A stretch of DNA of 64,000 nt from the NCBI RefSeq assembly GCF_004358345.1, contig NZ_CP037952.1, positions 5,065,457 to 5,129,456 of the forward strand. Reading direction: 5' to 3'. This document shows positions 8,159-16,429 of the stretch, in pieces (the stretch's first letter is position 1; every line of letters begins with the position of its first letter). This DNA comes from Parashewanella spongiae (GTDB lineage: Bacteria > Pseudomonadota > Gammaproteobacteria > Enterobacterales > Shewanellaceae). Both the position numbers and the translations under genes were made by a program. The notes under the pieces were generated by a model. That model saw only the letters and a list, made by a program, of their open reading frames with translations. It did no database searches and was not told the origin of the DNA.

Positions 8159-10825
8159 TTACGCGTATTGCGGGTTAACTTTGTCAGTGTCGATGCCGTA
8201 TTCTTTGATGGTTTTTGTTAACACATCCACTGGCAGCTCACCACGATCAACTAAACTCTTCAATGCCGCGATTACAATAAACTTCGCATCAACTTCGAAA
8301 TGATGACGCAAGTTATCACGACTATCAGAGCGACCGAAGCCGTCAGTACCTAATACTTTATAGTCCGTAGGCATATAAGCACGTAATTGCTCACCGTACA
8401 CTTTCATGTAATCTGTCGCTGCAATTGCGGGGCTATCGCTAGAAATGACATCACTGATGTACGCTGTTTTTGGTGTTTCAGTCGGGTTTAGCATGTTCCA
8501 ACGCTCAGCGGCTTGACCATCACGGGTCAGTTCATTGAAGCTGGTTACGCTGAACACATCGGCTGTAATGCCAAAGTCTTTTGCTAAGGCTTGCGCCGCG
8601 CTACGTACTTGCTCAAGGATAGTGCCACAACCCATAAGTTGGACTTTACCTTTACCAGAACCTTCAACAGTCTCTAACTTATAAATACCTTTGACAATGC
8701 CTTCTTCAGCACCCGCAGGCATTTCAGGCTGAACGTAATTTTCGTTCATTGTTGTCAAGTAGTAGAATACGTCTTCTTGATTCTCACCGTACATGCGACG
8801 AATACCATCTTGTACTACTACAGCGATTTCATAGCCGTATGTCGGATCATAAGTAACACAATTCGGAATGGTATTCGCCAATACGTGGCTGTGACCATCT
8901 TGATGCTGTAAACCTTCACCATTAAGCGTTGTACGACCTGAAGTACCACCGACTAAGAAACCACGCGCTCGCATATCACCAGCTGCCCACGCCATGTCGC
9001 CAATACGTTGGAAGCCGAACATTGAGTAGTAGATATAGAACGGGATCATCGGTGTATCGTTCACCGAGTAACTGGTGGCCGCTGATACCCAAGATGACAT
9101 CGCGCCAAGCTCGTTAATACCTTCTTGCAACACTTGACCGGTTTTATCTTCACGATAATAAGCCACTTGATCTTTATCTTGCGGTACGTACTTTTGACCT
9201 TCATGTGCATAAATGCCCACTTGACGGAACAAACCTTCCATACCAAATGTACGTGCTTCATCAGGGATGATTGGAACGATTTTTTGTCCAACGCCTTTAT
9301 CTTTCAGCAATGCCGTCAAAATACGAACAAAGGCCATTGTCGATGAAATTTCACGCCCATTTGAACCTTTTAATACCGCATCAAAGATGTTCAGTTCAGG
9401 GACTTTGATTTGCTCAGAGAATTGCTCAAGACGTTTTGGCATTGAACCATGAAGCGCATCACGACGCTCCATCATGTATTTGATTTCTGGTGAATCGGCA
9501 CCTGGATGGTAGAAAGGAATATCTTCTAATTTGTCATCCGGTACTGGAATATCAAAACGATCACGGAAGTGTCGTACTGAATCCACCGCCATTTTCTTCA
9601 CATTATGGGCGATATTTTTACCTTCACCAGCATCACCTTGACCATAACCTTTCACAGTTTTAGCCAAAATAACCGTTGGACGACCTTTGGTCTTTTTCGC
9701 TTTATCTAATGCGGCGTATACTTTAACTGGATCATGACCACCACGGTTCAAACGCCAAATGTCATCGTCAGACATGTTAGCGACCATTTCTGCCGTTTCT
9801 GGGTATTTACCAAAGAAGTGCTCACGCGTATACGCGCCACCCTTAGCTTTACAGTTTTGGTATTCACCATCAACGGTTTCTTCCATCAACTGCAATAGCT
9901 TACCACTGGTATCACGAGCTAATAGTGCATCCCAATAACGACCCCAAATCACTTTGGTCACTTCCCAACCTGCGCCGCGGAATTCGCCTTCGAGCTCTTG
10001 GATAATTTTACCGTTACCCCGCACAGGGCCATCAAGACGCTGTAGGTTACAGTTAATAATGAAAACTAGGTTATCCAATTCTTCACGAGCCGCAAGCCCA
10101 ATGGCGCCCAATGCTTCTGGCTCGTCACACTCACCATCACCTAAGAAACAATAAACCGTTTGCTCTGAACAATCTTTAATACCACGATCGGTCAAATACT
10201 TAAGAAAACGTGCCTGATAAATTGCTTGGATAGGACCAAGACCCATAGAAACTGTAGGAAACTGCCAGTAATCACTCATCAGTTTAGGGTGAGGATAAGA
10301 AGACAGACCTTTACTATCGGCTTCTTGACGGAAATTAGCGAGTTGCTCTTCAGTCAAACGCCCTTCAAGGAATGAACGTGCATAAATACCCGGTGCAATA
10401 TGACCTTGGAAATAAACCAGATCACCACCATCTTTATCATTTGGCGCACGGAAGAAGTGATTAAAACACACATCATAAATCGTCGCGCTTGATGAAAAGC
10501 TTGATATATGACCGCCCAGTTCAAGATCTTTCATTGAACCACGCAATACCATAGCAAGCGCGTTCCAACGAACTAACGCACGAATACGGCGCTCCATTTC
10601 TTGATTGCCCGGCATGTTTGGCTCTTGGCCGGCTGGAATGGTGTTTATGTAAGCCGTGGTTGCAGTATATGGTAAGTGAGTACCATTGCGGCGTGCTTTA
10701 TCAATCATCTTTTCTAAAAGATAATGAGCCCGTTCAGGACCTTCTTGCTCCAATACAGCTTGCATGGCGTCAAGCCATTCTTGAGTTTCTAATGGATCTA
10801 CGTCTTGTAGCATATCTTCAGACAT
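8159..10825 (-). CDS. aceE: Pyruvate dehydrogenase E1 component, homodimeric
   Basis: This thiamine diphosphate-dependent E1 decarboxylates pyruvate and acetylates the lipoyl groups of AceF. Its 888 aa compare with 887 in E. coli, and the product is collinear over the whole length as far as I can judge, including the ThDP motif region starting at 'GDGECDEPEALGAIGLAARE' and the active-site 'GGTSGRTTLNGEGLQHQDGH'. I chose ATG 10825 (MSEDMLQDVDPLETQEWLDAM) because GAAGGACAG lies just upstream and it matches the family N-terminus; the open frame extends 19 codons further but without family similarity. It is the second gene of the PdhR-controlled operon. Confidence 0.97.
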   Translation of the reverse strand: MSEDMLQDVDPLETQEWLDAMQAVLEQEGPERAHYLLEKMIDKARRNGTHLPYTATTAYINTIPAGQEPNMPGNQEMERRIRALVRWNALAMVLRGSMKDLELGGHISSFSSSATIYDVCFNHFFRAPNDKDGGDLVYFQGHIAPGIYARSFLEGRLTEEQLANFRQEADSKGLSSYPHPKLMSDYWQFPTVSMGLGPIQAIYQARFLKYLTDRGIKDCSEQTVYCFLGDGECDEPEALGAIGLAAREELDNLVFIINCNLQRLDGPVRGNGKIIQELEGEFRGAGWEVTKVIWGRYWDALLARDTSGKLLQLMEETVDGEYQNCKAKGGAYTREHFFGKYPETAEMVANMSDDDIWRLNRGGHDPVKVYAALDKAKKTKGRPTVILAKTVKGYGQGDAGEGKNIAHNVKKMAVDSVRHFRDRFDIPVPDDKLEDIPFYHPGADSPEIKYMMERRDALHGSMPKRLEQFSEQIKVPELNIFDAVLKGSNGREISSTMAFVRILTALLKDKGVGQKIVPIIPDEARTFGMEGLFRQVGIYAHEGQKYVPQDKDQVAYYREDKTGQVLQEGINELGAMSSWVSAATSYSVNDTPMIPFYIYYSMFGFQRIGDMAWAAGDMRARGFLVGGTSGRTTLNGEGLQHQDGHSHVLANTIPNCVTYDPTYGYEIAVVVQDGIRRMYGENQEDVFYYLTTMNENYVQPEMPAGAEEGIVKGIYKLETVEGSGKGKVQLMGCGTILEQVRSAAQALAKDFGITADVFSVTSFNELTRDGQAAERWNMLNPTETPKTAYISDVISSDSPAIAATDYMKVYGEQLRAYMPTDYKVLGTDGFGRSDSRDNLRHHFEVDAKFIVIAALKSLVDRGELPVDVLTKTIKEYGIDTDKVNPQYA

Positions 10826-10871
10826 GACACTGTCCTTCTCTCTATCAGATTTAGGTATCAGGCAATTGCGC

Positions 10872-11624
10872 CTAATCACCACTCTTCAATCGGCGCAAAC
10901 TACGCTGCAACCGGCTATCTTCTTCCCGCATGGATAACATGACTTCTTCAATGTAGCTTAAATGCTCATTAGAGGCTTCACGCGCCAATTGTGGGTTTCG
11001 TTCTACAATGGCAGCCAACAACGCTCTACGATGTTGATTAGCCATTTTAGCCGCGTCTTCACGGCGGCTCAGCAATACTAAATTTTGAGCGACATTTTTG
11101 TGTAATACAGGCTCAAGACTAAGCACTAAATGCAACATGGCAACATTGTGAGAAGCCTCAGCGATTGAGCGATAAAAACTCACAATTGCCGCGGCTTTTT
11201 CTTCAATATCGTCGGCTTGCTCGACTTCCAAAATACGACGTTTAATGCTTTGCATGTCTGCATCTGTACCGCGAAGTGCGGCAAAATAAGCCATCATGCC
11301 TTCCGTTGCATGACGAAACTCCAACAAGTCATACTGACTTTCGGAGTCATTATTCATCAGTTCAACAATGGGATCGGCCAAGCTTTTCCAAAGCTGCTGT
11401 TTGACATAAGTGCCACCACCTTGGCGGCGCATTAACAAACCTTTGGCTTCTAACTTTTGAATGGCTTCGCGCAATGATGGACGTGATACATCGAATTGGG
11501 TCGCTAACTCGCGCTCTGGCAATAATTTTTGCCCGGGTTGCAAGCTGCCTTCGAGGATCATTTGTTCCAACTGCCCCATAATGACGTCAGAAATCTTGGG
11601 TTGATTAACTTTACTATAAGCCAT
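10872..11624 (-). CDS. pdhR: Pyruvate-responsive GntR-family repressor PdhR
   Basis: This FadR-type GntR regulator has an N-terminal winged helix (about residues 10-75, '[31 protein letters not shown]'-like; here [20 protein letters not shown]) and a C-terminal all-helical FCD effector domain. By family knowledge PdhR represses pdhR-aceEF-lpd when pyruvate is low. It is the first gene of that operon, and a palindromic PdhR operator lies 13 bp upstream of its start codon, consistent with autoregulation. The length of 250 aa is typical (254 in E. coli). Confidence 0.94.
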   Translation of the reverse strand: [250 protein letters not shown]

Positions 11625-11636
11625 ATGGCTCCCTGT

Positions 11637-11655
11637 AAATTGGTCTTACCAATTT
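11637..11655. promoter_or_regulatory. PdhR operator
   Basis: AAATTGGTCTTACCAATTT is a near-perfect palindrome that contains the known PdhR consensus ATTGGTNNNACCAAT. It lies directly upstream of pdhR, so it should mediate pyruvate-dependent control of the whole pdh operon. Confidence 0.88.
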
Positions 11656-11881
11656 TTTTGAGTGGCCGCACTTTATCAAATCAATGTGTTAATGTCCACA
11701 AAGTGCGATTTTACTCTGTGTGATCTCGCTCAGTGAGCTTGATCAACATTTACTTGAGCATAACCCAAAATGTTGGCAAAGGGGTCAGACCATTTGACCC
11801 TTTAATAAAATTGATTGGTTGAGAAAAAATCGATAATTGATATAGTTAACTTATAAAAAGCTGATTAAGTAATGATAAAAT

Positions 11882-12427
11882 ATGGCTCATGAATGGAAAT
11901 CAGGTTGGTTTATTCCAGCACAGCATCGTGAATCACCTCATTTTAACGCTCGTCCGACAGCTGAAGTTAGTTTGTTAGTGATCCACAACATCAGTTTACC
12001 TGCTGGAAAATTTGGTCAACGTTATGTGGATGACTTATTCATGGGAAAGCTTGATTACCAAGCAGATAATAGCTTTCATTTACTTGAAGGGATCCGAGTT
12101 TCAGCTAATTTTTTCATTCGTCGAGATGGCGAGCTCATTCAATATGTCAGTTGCGACGACAGGGCGTGGCATGCCGGAGTCTCCGAATTTGAAGGGCGTT
12201 CAGGTTGTAATGATTTCTCCATCGGCATTGAGCTTGAAGGCACTGACCACCAGCCGTTTACTCATAAACAATATCAACAACTTATCCAGTTAACTCGAGC
12301 TATTATGGCTCAATACCCTGACATAACGAAGCAAAGGATCACTGGTCACAGCGACATTGCTCCCGAACGCAAAACTGATCCAGGCCCTTATTTTGATTGG
12401 CAATATTACTTAACTCAATTATGCTAA
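11882..12427 (+). CDS. ampD: 1,6-anhydro-N-acetylmuramyl-L-alanine amidase AmpD
   Basis: This is a cytosolic zinc amidase of peptidoglycan recycling that cleaves the bond between anhydro-muramic acid and L-alanine; loss of AmpD raises beta-lactamase expression in AmpC-bearing species. The 181-aa product has zinc ligands H35 (LLVIHNISLP), the His of ITGHSDIAP and the Asp of KTDPGPYFDW, and the conserved Glu in SIGIELEG. There is no signal peptide, as expected for the cytosolic family member. It is followed 43 bp later by ampE, the usual pair, and is divergent from pdhR. Confidence 0.95.
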   Translation: MAHEWKSGWFIPAQHRESPHFNARPTAEVSLLVIHNISLPAGKFGQRYVDDLFMGKLDYQADNSFHLLEGIRVSANFFIRRDGELIQYVSCDDRAWHAGVSEFEGRSGCNDFSIGIELEGTDHQPFTHKQYQQLIQLTRAIMAQYPDITKQRITGHSDIAPERKTDPGPYFDWQYYLTQLC

Positions 12428-12470
12428 CTCACGAGTATCATTTACATCTCAGCGAATAGGATTTTTTAAC

Positions 12471-13319
12471 ATGGCGTTATTTTCACTTTTAATCGCAATT
12501 TTCGCTGAGCGAATGAAATTCCTCCCTCAAAATTGGCAAATCGCATCACTGCTATCCCAATTTCAACAGCGGTTCATAGGTTCACATTCGTTATCCTCTC
12601 CTGTGTTTACTGTAGTAGCTTTAACCTTTCCCGCGGCCAGTATTGCGGTTTTATTATGGTTAGCCCAAGGCGTTTTATTTGGTGCGGTAACATTATTACT
12701 CTGGGTTGGGATATCGGTCATTTGTTTAAGCCATTTTCACCTCAGATCAACCTTTAAACATTTTATGCAAGCCGCTTGTCGAGGTGATGTGCAAGCCTGT
12801 TACCATTTGTCTACAGAATTAGAAGGCACCTGTACTAAAGCAGTCTCAGAATCCGAATTGGGTACAACTGTGGGGCAAAGTGTTGCTTGGATCAATTATC
12901 GAAATTACGGTGCGGTAGCCATTTATTTAATTGCCTTAGGTCCTGTAGGTGCCGTATTTTATAGTACACTACGTTTTTATAGTGAAACGGCACAAAAAGA
13001 ATCAATCAAGCCGCCTTTTGTCTCTCAATTGTGTTTTTTATTGGATTGGCTGCCAAGTCGACTATTTGCTTTTGGTTACTTGCTCAGTGGACATTTTTCT
13101 CACGGCTTATCAACTTGGTTACCTTTAATTACTAAACCAGCCACCCCAGCACGAACCATCATTGTAGATACCGCGCTTGCATCTGAAGTATTACCTGAAA
13201 AGTCTACGGCTCCCATTTGTATTCAGTCTACTATTGCCTTGCTGACGTTAGCAAAACGCAGTTTCATTTTATTTGTTACTTTAGTCTCACTGCTGACTAT
13301 TTTTGGCTGGTTAAACTAG
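12471..13319 (+). CDS. ampE: Inner-membrane regulatory protein AmpE
   Basis: The 282-aa integral membrane protein has hydrophobic segments near residues 1-15, 45-85, 145-170 and at the C-terminus (LFVTLVSLLTIFGWL). The opening 'MALFSLLIAIFAERMKFLPQ' and the 'SVAWINYRNYGAVAIYLIALGPVGAVFY' region fit AmpE. Family members accompany AmpD and have been proposed to sense beta-lactam or cell-wall stress, but the mechanism is unclear. The gene ends only a few bases before the left end of an insertion sequence, so its downstream context has been rearranged, although the reading frame appears intact. Confidence 0.88.
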   Translation: MALFSLLIAIFAERMKFLPQNWQIASLLSQFQQRFIGSHSLSSPVFTVVALTFPAASIAVLLWLAQGVLFGAVTLLLWVGISVICLSHFHLRSTFKHFMQAACRGDVQACYHLSTELEGTCTKAVSESELGTTVGQSVAWINYRNYGAVAIYLIALGPVGAVFYSTLRFYSETAQKESIKPPFVSQLCFLLDWLPSRLFAFGYLLSGHFSHGLSTWLPLITKPATPARTIIVDTALASEVLPEKSTAPICIQSTIALLTLAKRSFILFVTLVSLLTIFGWLN

Positions 13320-13378
13320 AAACTATGAAGGACAGTAACTCAACTACCCTTTAGTTACCACAACACAAGGGGAATATT

Positions 13379-14512
13379 ATGAGCACCGTCCTTCAAGTAA
13401 AAGATAACGCAAAATTTGTTAATTTGTACATTGCTTTTGAACTTAGCAGTAAAACTTGGAAGCTTGGCTTTTCAAATGGTGAAAAAAAGAGAGTCAAAAC
13501 GATTGATTCCCGAGACTGGAAAGCCCTACATCATGAAATAGCCTTAGCAAAAGAAAAGCTATTCTGCGTTGAAAACTGCAAAGTCATTAGCTGTTACGAA
13601 GCAGGTAGAGACGGATTCTGGATACACAGAGCGTTAATTAAAGACGGCATCGAAAATCATGTGATTGACTCAGCCAGTATTGAAGTCAGCCGAAAACAGA
13701 AGAAAGTCAAAACCGATAGAGTTGATGTGATTGCTTTGCTCCGTTTACTGATGCGTTATCACTCTGGAGAGCAAGAAGCTTTAAATATCATCAATGTTCC
13801 AAATGTAGAAGCTGAAGATAAGCGACGAATTAACCGAGAGCGAGAACGATTAGTAAAAGAGCGTGGCAGTCACAGCGCACGAATTAAGTCACTTCTGTGT
13901 TTGCATGGTATCAGCGTGGAAAATATCTCTAAACTAAAGGGGAAAGTTAATCAACTTAAGACGGCGGTTCTCAATAAGCCTTTACCGACAGATTTAGTGA
14001 CGGAAATAGAGCGAGAACTTGATAGGCATGAAATTGTCGACAAGCAAATTAAAGCAATTGAGAAATTACAAAAACAACGTGTTCTTGATGACTGTGATGA
14101 CGCATCGCAAAAAATTAATCAGCTCATGCAGCTTAAAGGCGTAGGCTGGCAATCGAGCTGGGTATTAGTAACAGAGTTTTTCCATTGGCGAGAATTTAAA
14201 AACGCTAAACAAGTGGGAGCTTGTGCAGGAATGACACCAACGCCTTACGATAGTGGTGACAGTCAAAGAGAGCAAGGCATTTGCAAGTCAGGTAATCGAC
14301 GAATACGAAAGATTATGGTTGAACTCAGTTGGTTTTGGTTACGGTATCAACCCAAATCAGAATTGAGTTTATGGTTCGAACAGCGTTTCGCTCATGGCAG
14401 TAAACGAATGAGACGCATCGGCATTGTTGCTATGGCACGTAAACTTCTTATCAAACTGTGGAAGTATTTAGAGCATGGAGAAGTGCCATCAGGTGCAACG
14501 ATGTCACTTTAA
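13379..14512 (+). CDS. IS110-family transposase (DEDD)
   Basis: The 377-aa recombinase belongs to the IS110/IS1111 family. The N-terminal RuvC-like DEDD domain shows 'ELSSKTWKLGF', 'CYEAGRDGFWIHRAL' and 'KVKTDRVDVIALLRLL', which supply the acidic residues; the middle is coiled coil (~140-230). The C-terminal Transposase_20 domain has 'LKGVGWQSSWVLVTE' and 'GACAGMTPTPYDSGDSQREQ'-like sequence ahead of 'GNRRIRKIMVELSWFWLRYQP', including the serine thought to be catalytic. These enzymes are guided by an RNA made from the element. AAGGGGAAT precedes the ATG. The frame is intact, so it may be active. Confidence 0.93.
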   Translation: MSTVLQVKDNAKFVNLYIAFELSSKTWKLGFSNGEKKRVKTIDSRDWKALHHEIALAKEKLFCVENCKVISCYEAGRDGFWIHRALIKDGIENHVIDSASIEVSRKQKKVKTDRVDVIALLRLLMRYHSGEQEALNIINVPNVEAEDKRRINRERERLVKERGSHSARIKSLLCLHGISVENISKLKGKVNQLKTAVLNKPLPTDLVTEIERELDRHEIVDKQIKAIEKLQKQRVLDDCDDASQKINQLMQLKGVGWQSSWVLVTEFFHWREFKNAKQVGACAGMTPTPYDSGDSQREQGICKSGNRRIRKIMVELSWFWLRYQPKSELSLWFEQRFAHGSKRMRRIGIVAMARKLLIKLWKYLEHGEVPSGATMSL

Positions 14513-14787
14513 TCAAAATAACCAAGTAAAGAGTAAAATGTAGTAAAGCGTTGTTCGATGCTAACTGTACAGCCCCTTGATAAGCAAGGCTAAATCGTTT
14601 TTCTAGAAGAGTTAGTATCATTATTCAGGTTAGGCGTGATAATGCGCATGCAATTTAAGGTGACTGACTAAAGTCAGAACGGATAGAAGGTGGTTAGCCA
14701 TTAAGCTGACACAACAAAACCTGAGCAACACTTTTAACCAGAGAAACTGAATGAAATAAAGTAAAAACTGAAGGGCTTGACAAAGAT
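14513..14787 (+). ncRNA. Noncoding right end of the IS, candidate guide (bridge/seek) RNA
   Basis: The ~275 bp between the transposase stop and the right inverted repeat has no ORF but many short complementary segments. In IS1111-type elements this region encodes the target-choosing RNA. I infer it by position and family only; I did not derive a secondary structure. Confidence 0.35.
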
Positions 14788-14800
14788 GTCCTCATAGAAG

Positions 14801-15062
14801 GGGCTGTTGATCTTTCGTGATTGTTTTTGCAGCGATAAATTGGTTATTTTATGCAAGGCAGAGTTTGTGAGGTTTGGTTATTATCGACATACAAAACTGT
14901 CGTTACTTCGTTTCCAAATAAGAAAACGATAACGCAGCACCTTTGATTTAGAAAGAGCGACCAATTTACGCTCTCTCTTTTTTCGATGCTTTTGAGCATT
15001 CACTGTTCTGTGTTGTGACCAGCTCACTTAGATGGCTAAGCATCACTGCTCACGCCTTGAAC
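14801..15062 (+). repeat. MITE copy 1, right end missing
   Basis: About 262 bp match the left part of the two complete copies at 21777 and 23071, with few differences. The left end reads GGGCTGTTGATCTTTC, one base shorter than the complete copies. The match stops after GCCTTGAAC, so the last ~50 bp and the right terminal repeat are gone. It directly abuts the right end of the IS. It carries the internal hairpin AGAGCG-ACCAATTTA-CGCTCT followed by CTCTTTTTT. Confidence 0.85.
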
Positions 15063-15373
15063 CTAAATATATCAGTTGAAGGCACAATTTAACTTTAATC
15101 TATTGAAGTTAAATACAAGATTAAACAACCCGAATTCACCCATCAGGTGAGTGCTGAACATTCATATACTTGCCAAAATCACCGCTAGCTGCGTTATAAA
15201 TTTTGCAAGTAGAACCGCCGTAGCTATGTAATTGGTATAACCGAAGTTGCAACACCGTAGAATGCTGAAACTGGGCACTAGAAAATCTTAAGAAACTTAT
15301 GGTCAGGTACTTATGCTTTCATCAATTTCGATTGCGCTTTGAGCACACACATAGCTCTGAGTTGAGCATTTAA
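15063..15373. other. Repeat-derived gap
   Basis: No gene is visible. The stretch holds pieces of dispersed repeats, including 'TAATTGGTATAACC' near 15229 and, from 15313, a segment that matches the right end of the element at 20046-20412. Confidence 0.5.
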
Positions 15374-15399
15374 TTACTGTAAGTTGGTATTAGTTGAGC
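15313..15399 (+). repeat. Partial copy of the TIR-bearing repeat
   Basis: About 87 bp match 20332-20412 with roughly 90 percent identity by eye (ATGCTTTCATCAATTTCGAT... TTACTGTAAGTTGGTATTA). It runs into the end of the next gene and supplies that gene's last codons and stop (minus strand AACTTACAGTAA). Confidence 0.8.
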
Positions 15400-16354
15400 A
15401 ACTTGAGTACTTAACATCGCTGATTGCCCCCATGAAAGCCCTTTTGGCCGCCGAGGTTTTATCATCACCTTTAACCGATGCAGAAGAACTATTTTCATCG
15501 GCTTTTCTCTGTACGGTTAACAGAGCGTTTCCACCCCAAACACTGCTCCCAGAACTCTTTGTACTATTCCAAACTTTCTCAGGTTCTTCCACCAACGACC
15601 TTGGTTTCACTTGTTTCTTTCCTGTTTTTTCAGTATTTTTAACTTTTTGATGAACGACTGACTTAGCCTGCTCCACCTTCTCTTGCCGTTGCTTTAAATT
15701 CAATTGAGCCAGAGTAAAAGCTTGCTCTTCCCGTTGATACTGTTGGGTATAATATACTTGCCAATGCGCTACGCTTTTTAGTCTTTTTGCTAATACACCG
15801 AGTTTTTGATTTTCAATTTCAACTCGTGCACATTGTTTCTGGTATTCCTGTTTAATAGATTCCATTTGAGTTTGTATTGCTAAGTAATTGTTTTGCGCCT
15901 GTAAAAACTTTTCTTCTTGTCGCGTTGCACATCGAGTTGCATCTGTAAGTTTACGATTGCCTCTCAGTTGATGTTGAATCGCAGCTTCTAAATCCATCCT
16001 ATATCTCTGTTCTATCTCATCTTCGAGGTCAGAAACCATTATTGGCGAACTTTGTTTTTCAGCTGAATTCTGTTTTGGTATTGATAATGAACTAAAATTT
16101 GCGCTTAACTGCGGTACATCATTTTCGCTCTCAGTCAAACAATACGCTTGTGCTTGTGATGAATCTGGTGTACCTGAACTCTCCTTCATAAACTTCAATA
16201 GATTCGAATTTTCCCTACTAGCAGGCACTGCAGCAAAATCGTGGCTAAACAGAGATGTTTTCTCCGATTGTTCAGCAACTGGGCGGACACAATTTCCTTC
16301 TGCTTGCACCGTAAACACAGCGTTAACCTTTGTAGCTATGCCATGACTCGCCAT
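15374..16354 (-). CDS. Unknown protein, coiled coil in a low-complexity frame
   Basis: Not recognised. The 326-aa product has a Ser/Asn-rich N-terminal third, then a long charged heptad-like region (residues ~110-250, rich in Gln, Glu, Lys: 'MDLEAAIQHQLRGNRKL', 'YLAIQTQMESIKQEYQKQ') that should form a coiled coil, then a basic, Ser-rich tail (KTGKKQVKPRS). There is no signal peptide or membrane segment. It is the most downstream of a run of minus-strand genes of similar style. Its last residues TNTNLQ and the stop are encoded by a dispersed repeat, so the original C-terminus may have been longer or different. Function unknown; a secreted effector or a filament-like scaffold are both possible. 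Confidence 0.6.
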   Translation of the reverse strand: MASHGIATKVNAVFTVQAEGNCVRPVAEQSEKTSLFSHDFAAVPASRENSNLLKFMKESSGTPDSSQAQAYCLTESENDVPQLSANFSSLSIPKQNSAEKQSSPIMVSDLEDEIEQRYRMDLEAAIQHQLRGNRKLTDATRCATRQEEKFLQAQNNYLAIQTQMESIKQEYQKQCARVEIENQKLGVLAKRLKSVAHWQVYYTQQYQREEQAFTLAQLNLKQRQEKVEQAKSVVHQKVKNTEKTGKKQVKPRSLVEEPEKVWNSTKSSGSSVWGGNALLTVQRKADENSSSASVKGDDKTSAAKRAFMGAISDVKYSSCSTNTNLQ

Positions 16355-16429
16355 GAGTAATACATCAGTTGGAAAATTTGAAATTCAGTATGCCAGCAAA
16401 AAAGATAAGCAGAGGTTAAATATCGTTCA

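Larger units (their letters stand above)
13320..14800 (+). mobile_element. IS110-family (IS1111-like) insertion sequence
   Basis: The element is delimited by short subterminal inverted repeats: CTATGAAGGAC at 13323-13333 and GTCCTCATAG at 14788-14797, whose complement is CTATGAGGAC. It holds one transposase gene close to the left end and a ~285-bp noncoding right end. Subterminal IRs with a long noncoding 3' end are known features of the IS1111 subgroup, whose elements leave little or no target duplication. Exact termini are uncertain by a few bases. Its right end abuts a MITE copy. Confidence 0.75.

Noticed and set aside
7798..8303. Plus-strand ORFs opposite aceF and aceE
   Set aside because: They are shadows of the Ala-rich lipoyl linkers and the overlapping operon; no ribosome sites and no family similarity.
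11782..11800. GGGTCA-GACCATT-TGACCC inverted repeat upstream of ampD as a regulator site or terminator
   Set aside because: It is palindromic and could bind a regulator, but it matches no consensus I can name and lacks a T-run, so I do not list it as a feature.
13379..14512. IS transposase as part of a CRISPR or retron-like system
   Set aside because: The DEDD and Transposase_20 motifs are plain IS110 family; there are no repeat arrays or reverse transcriptase nearby.
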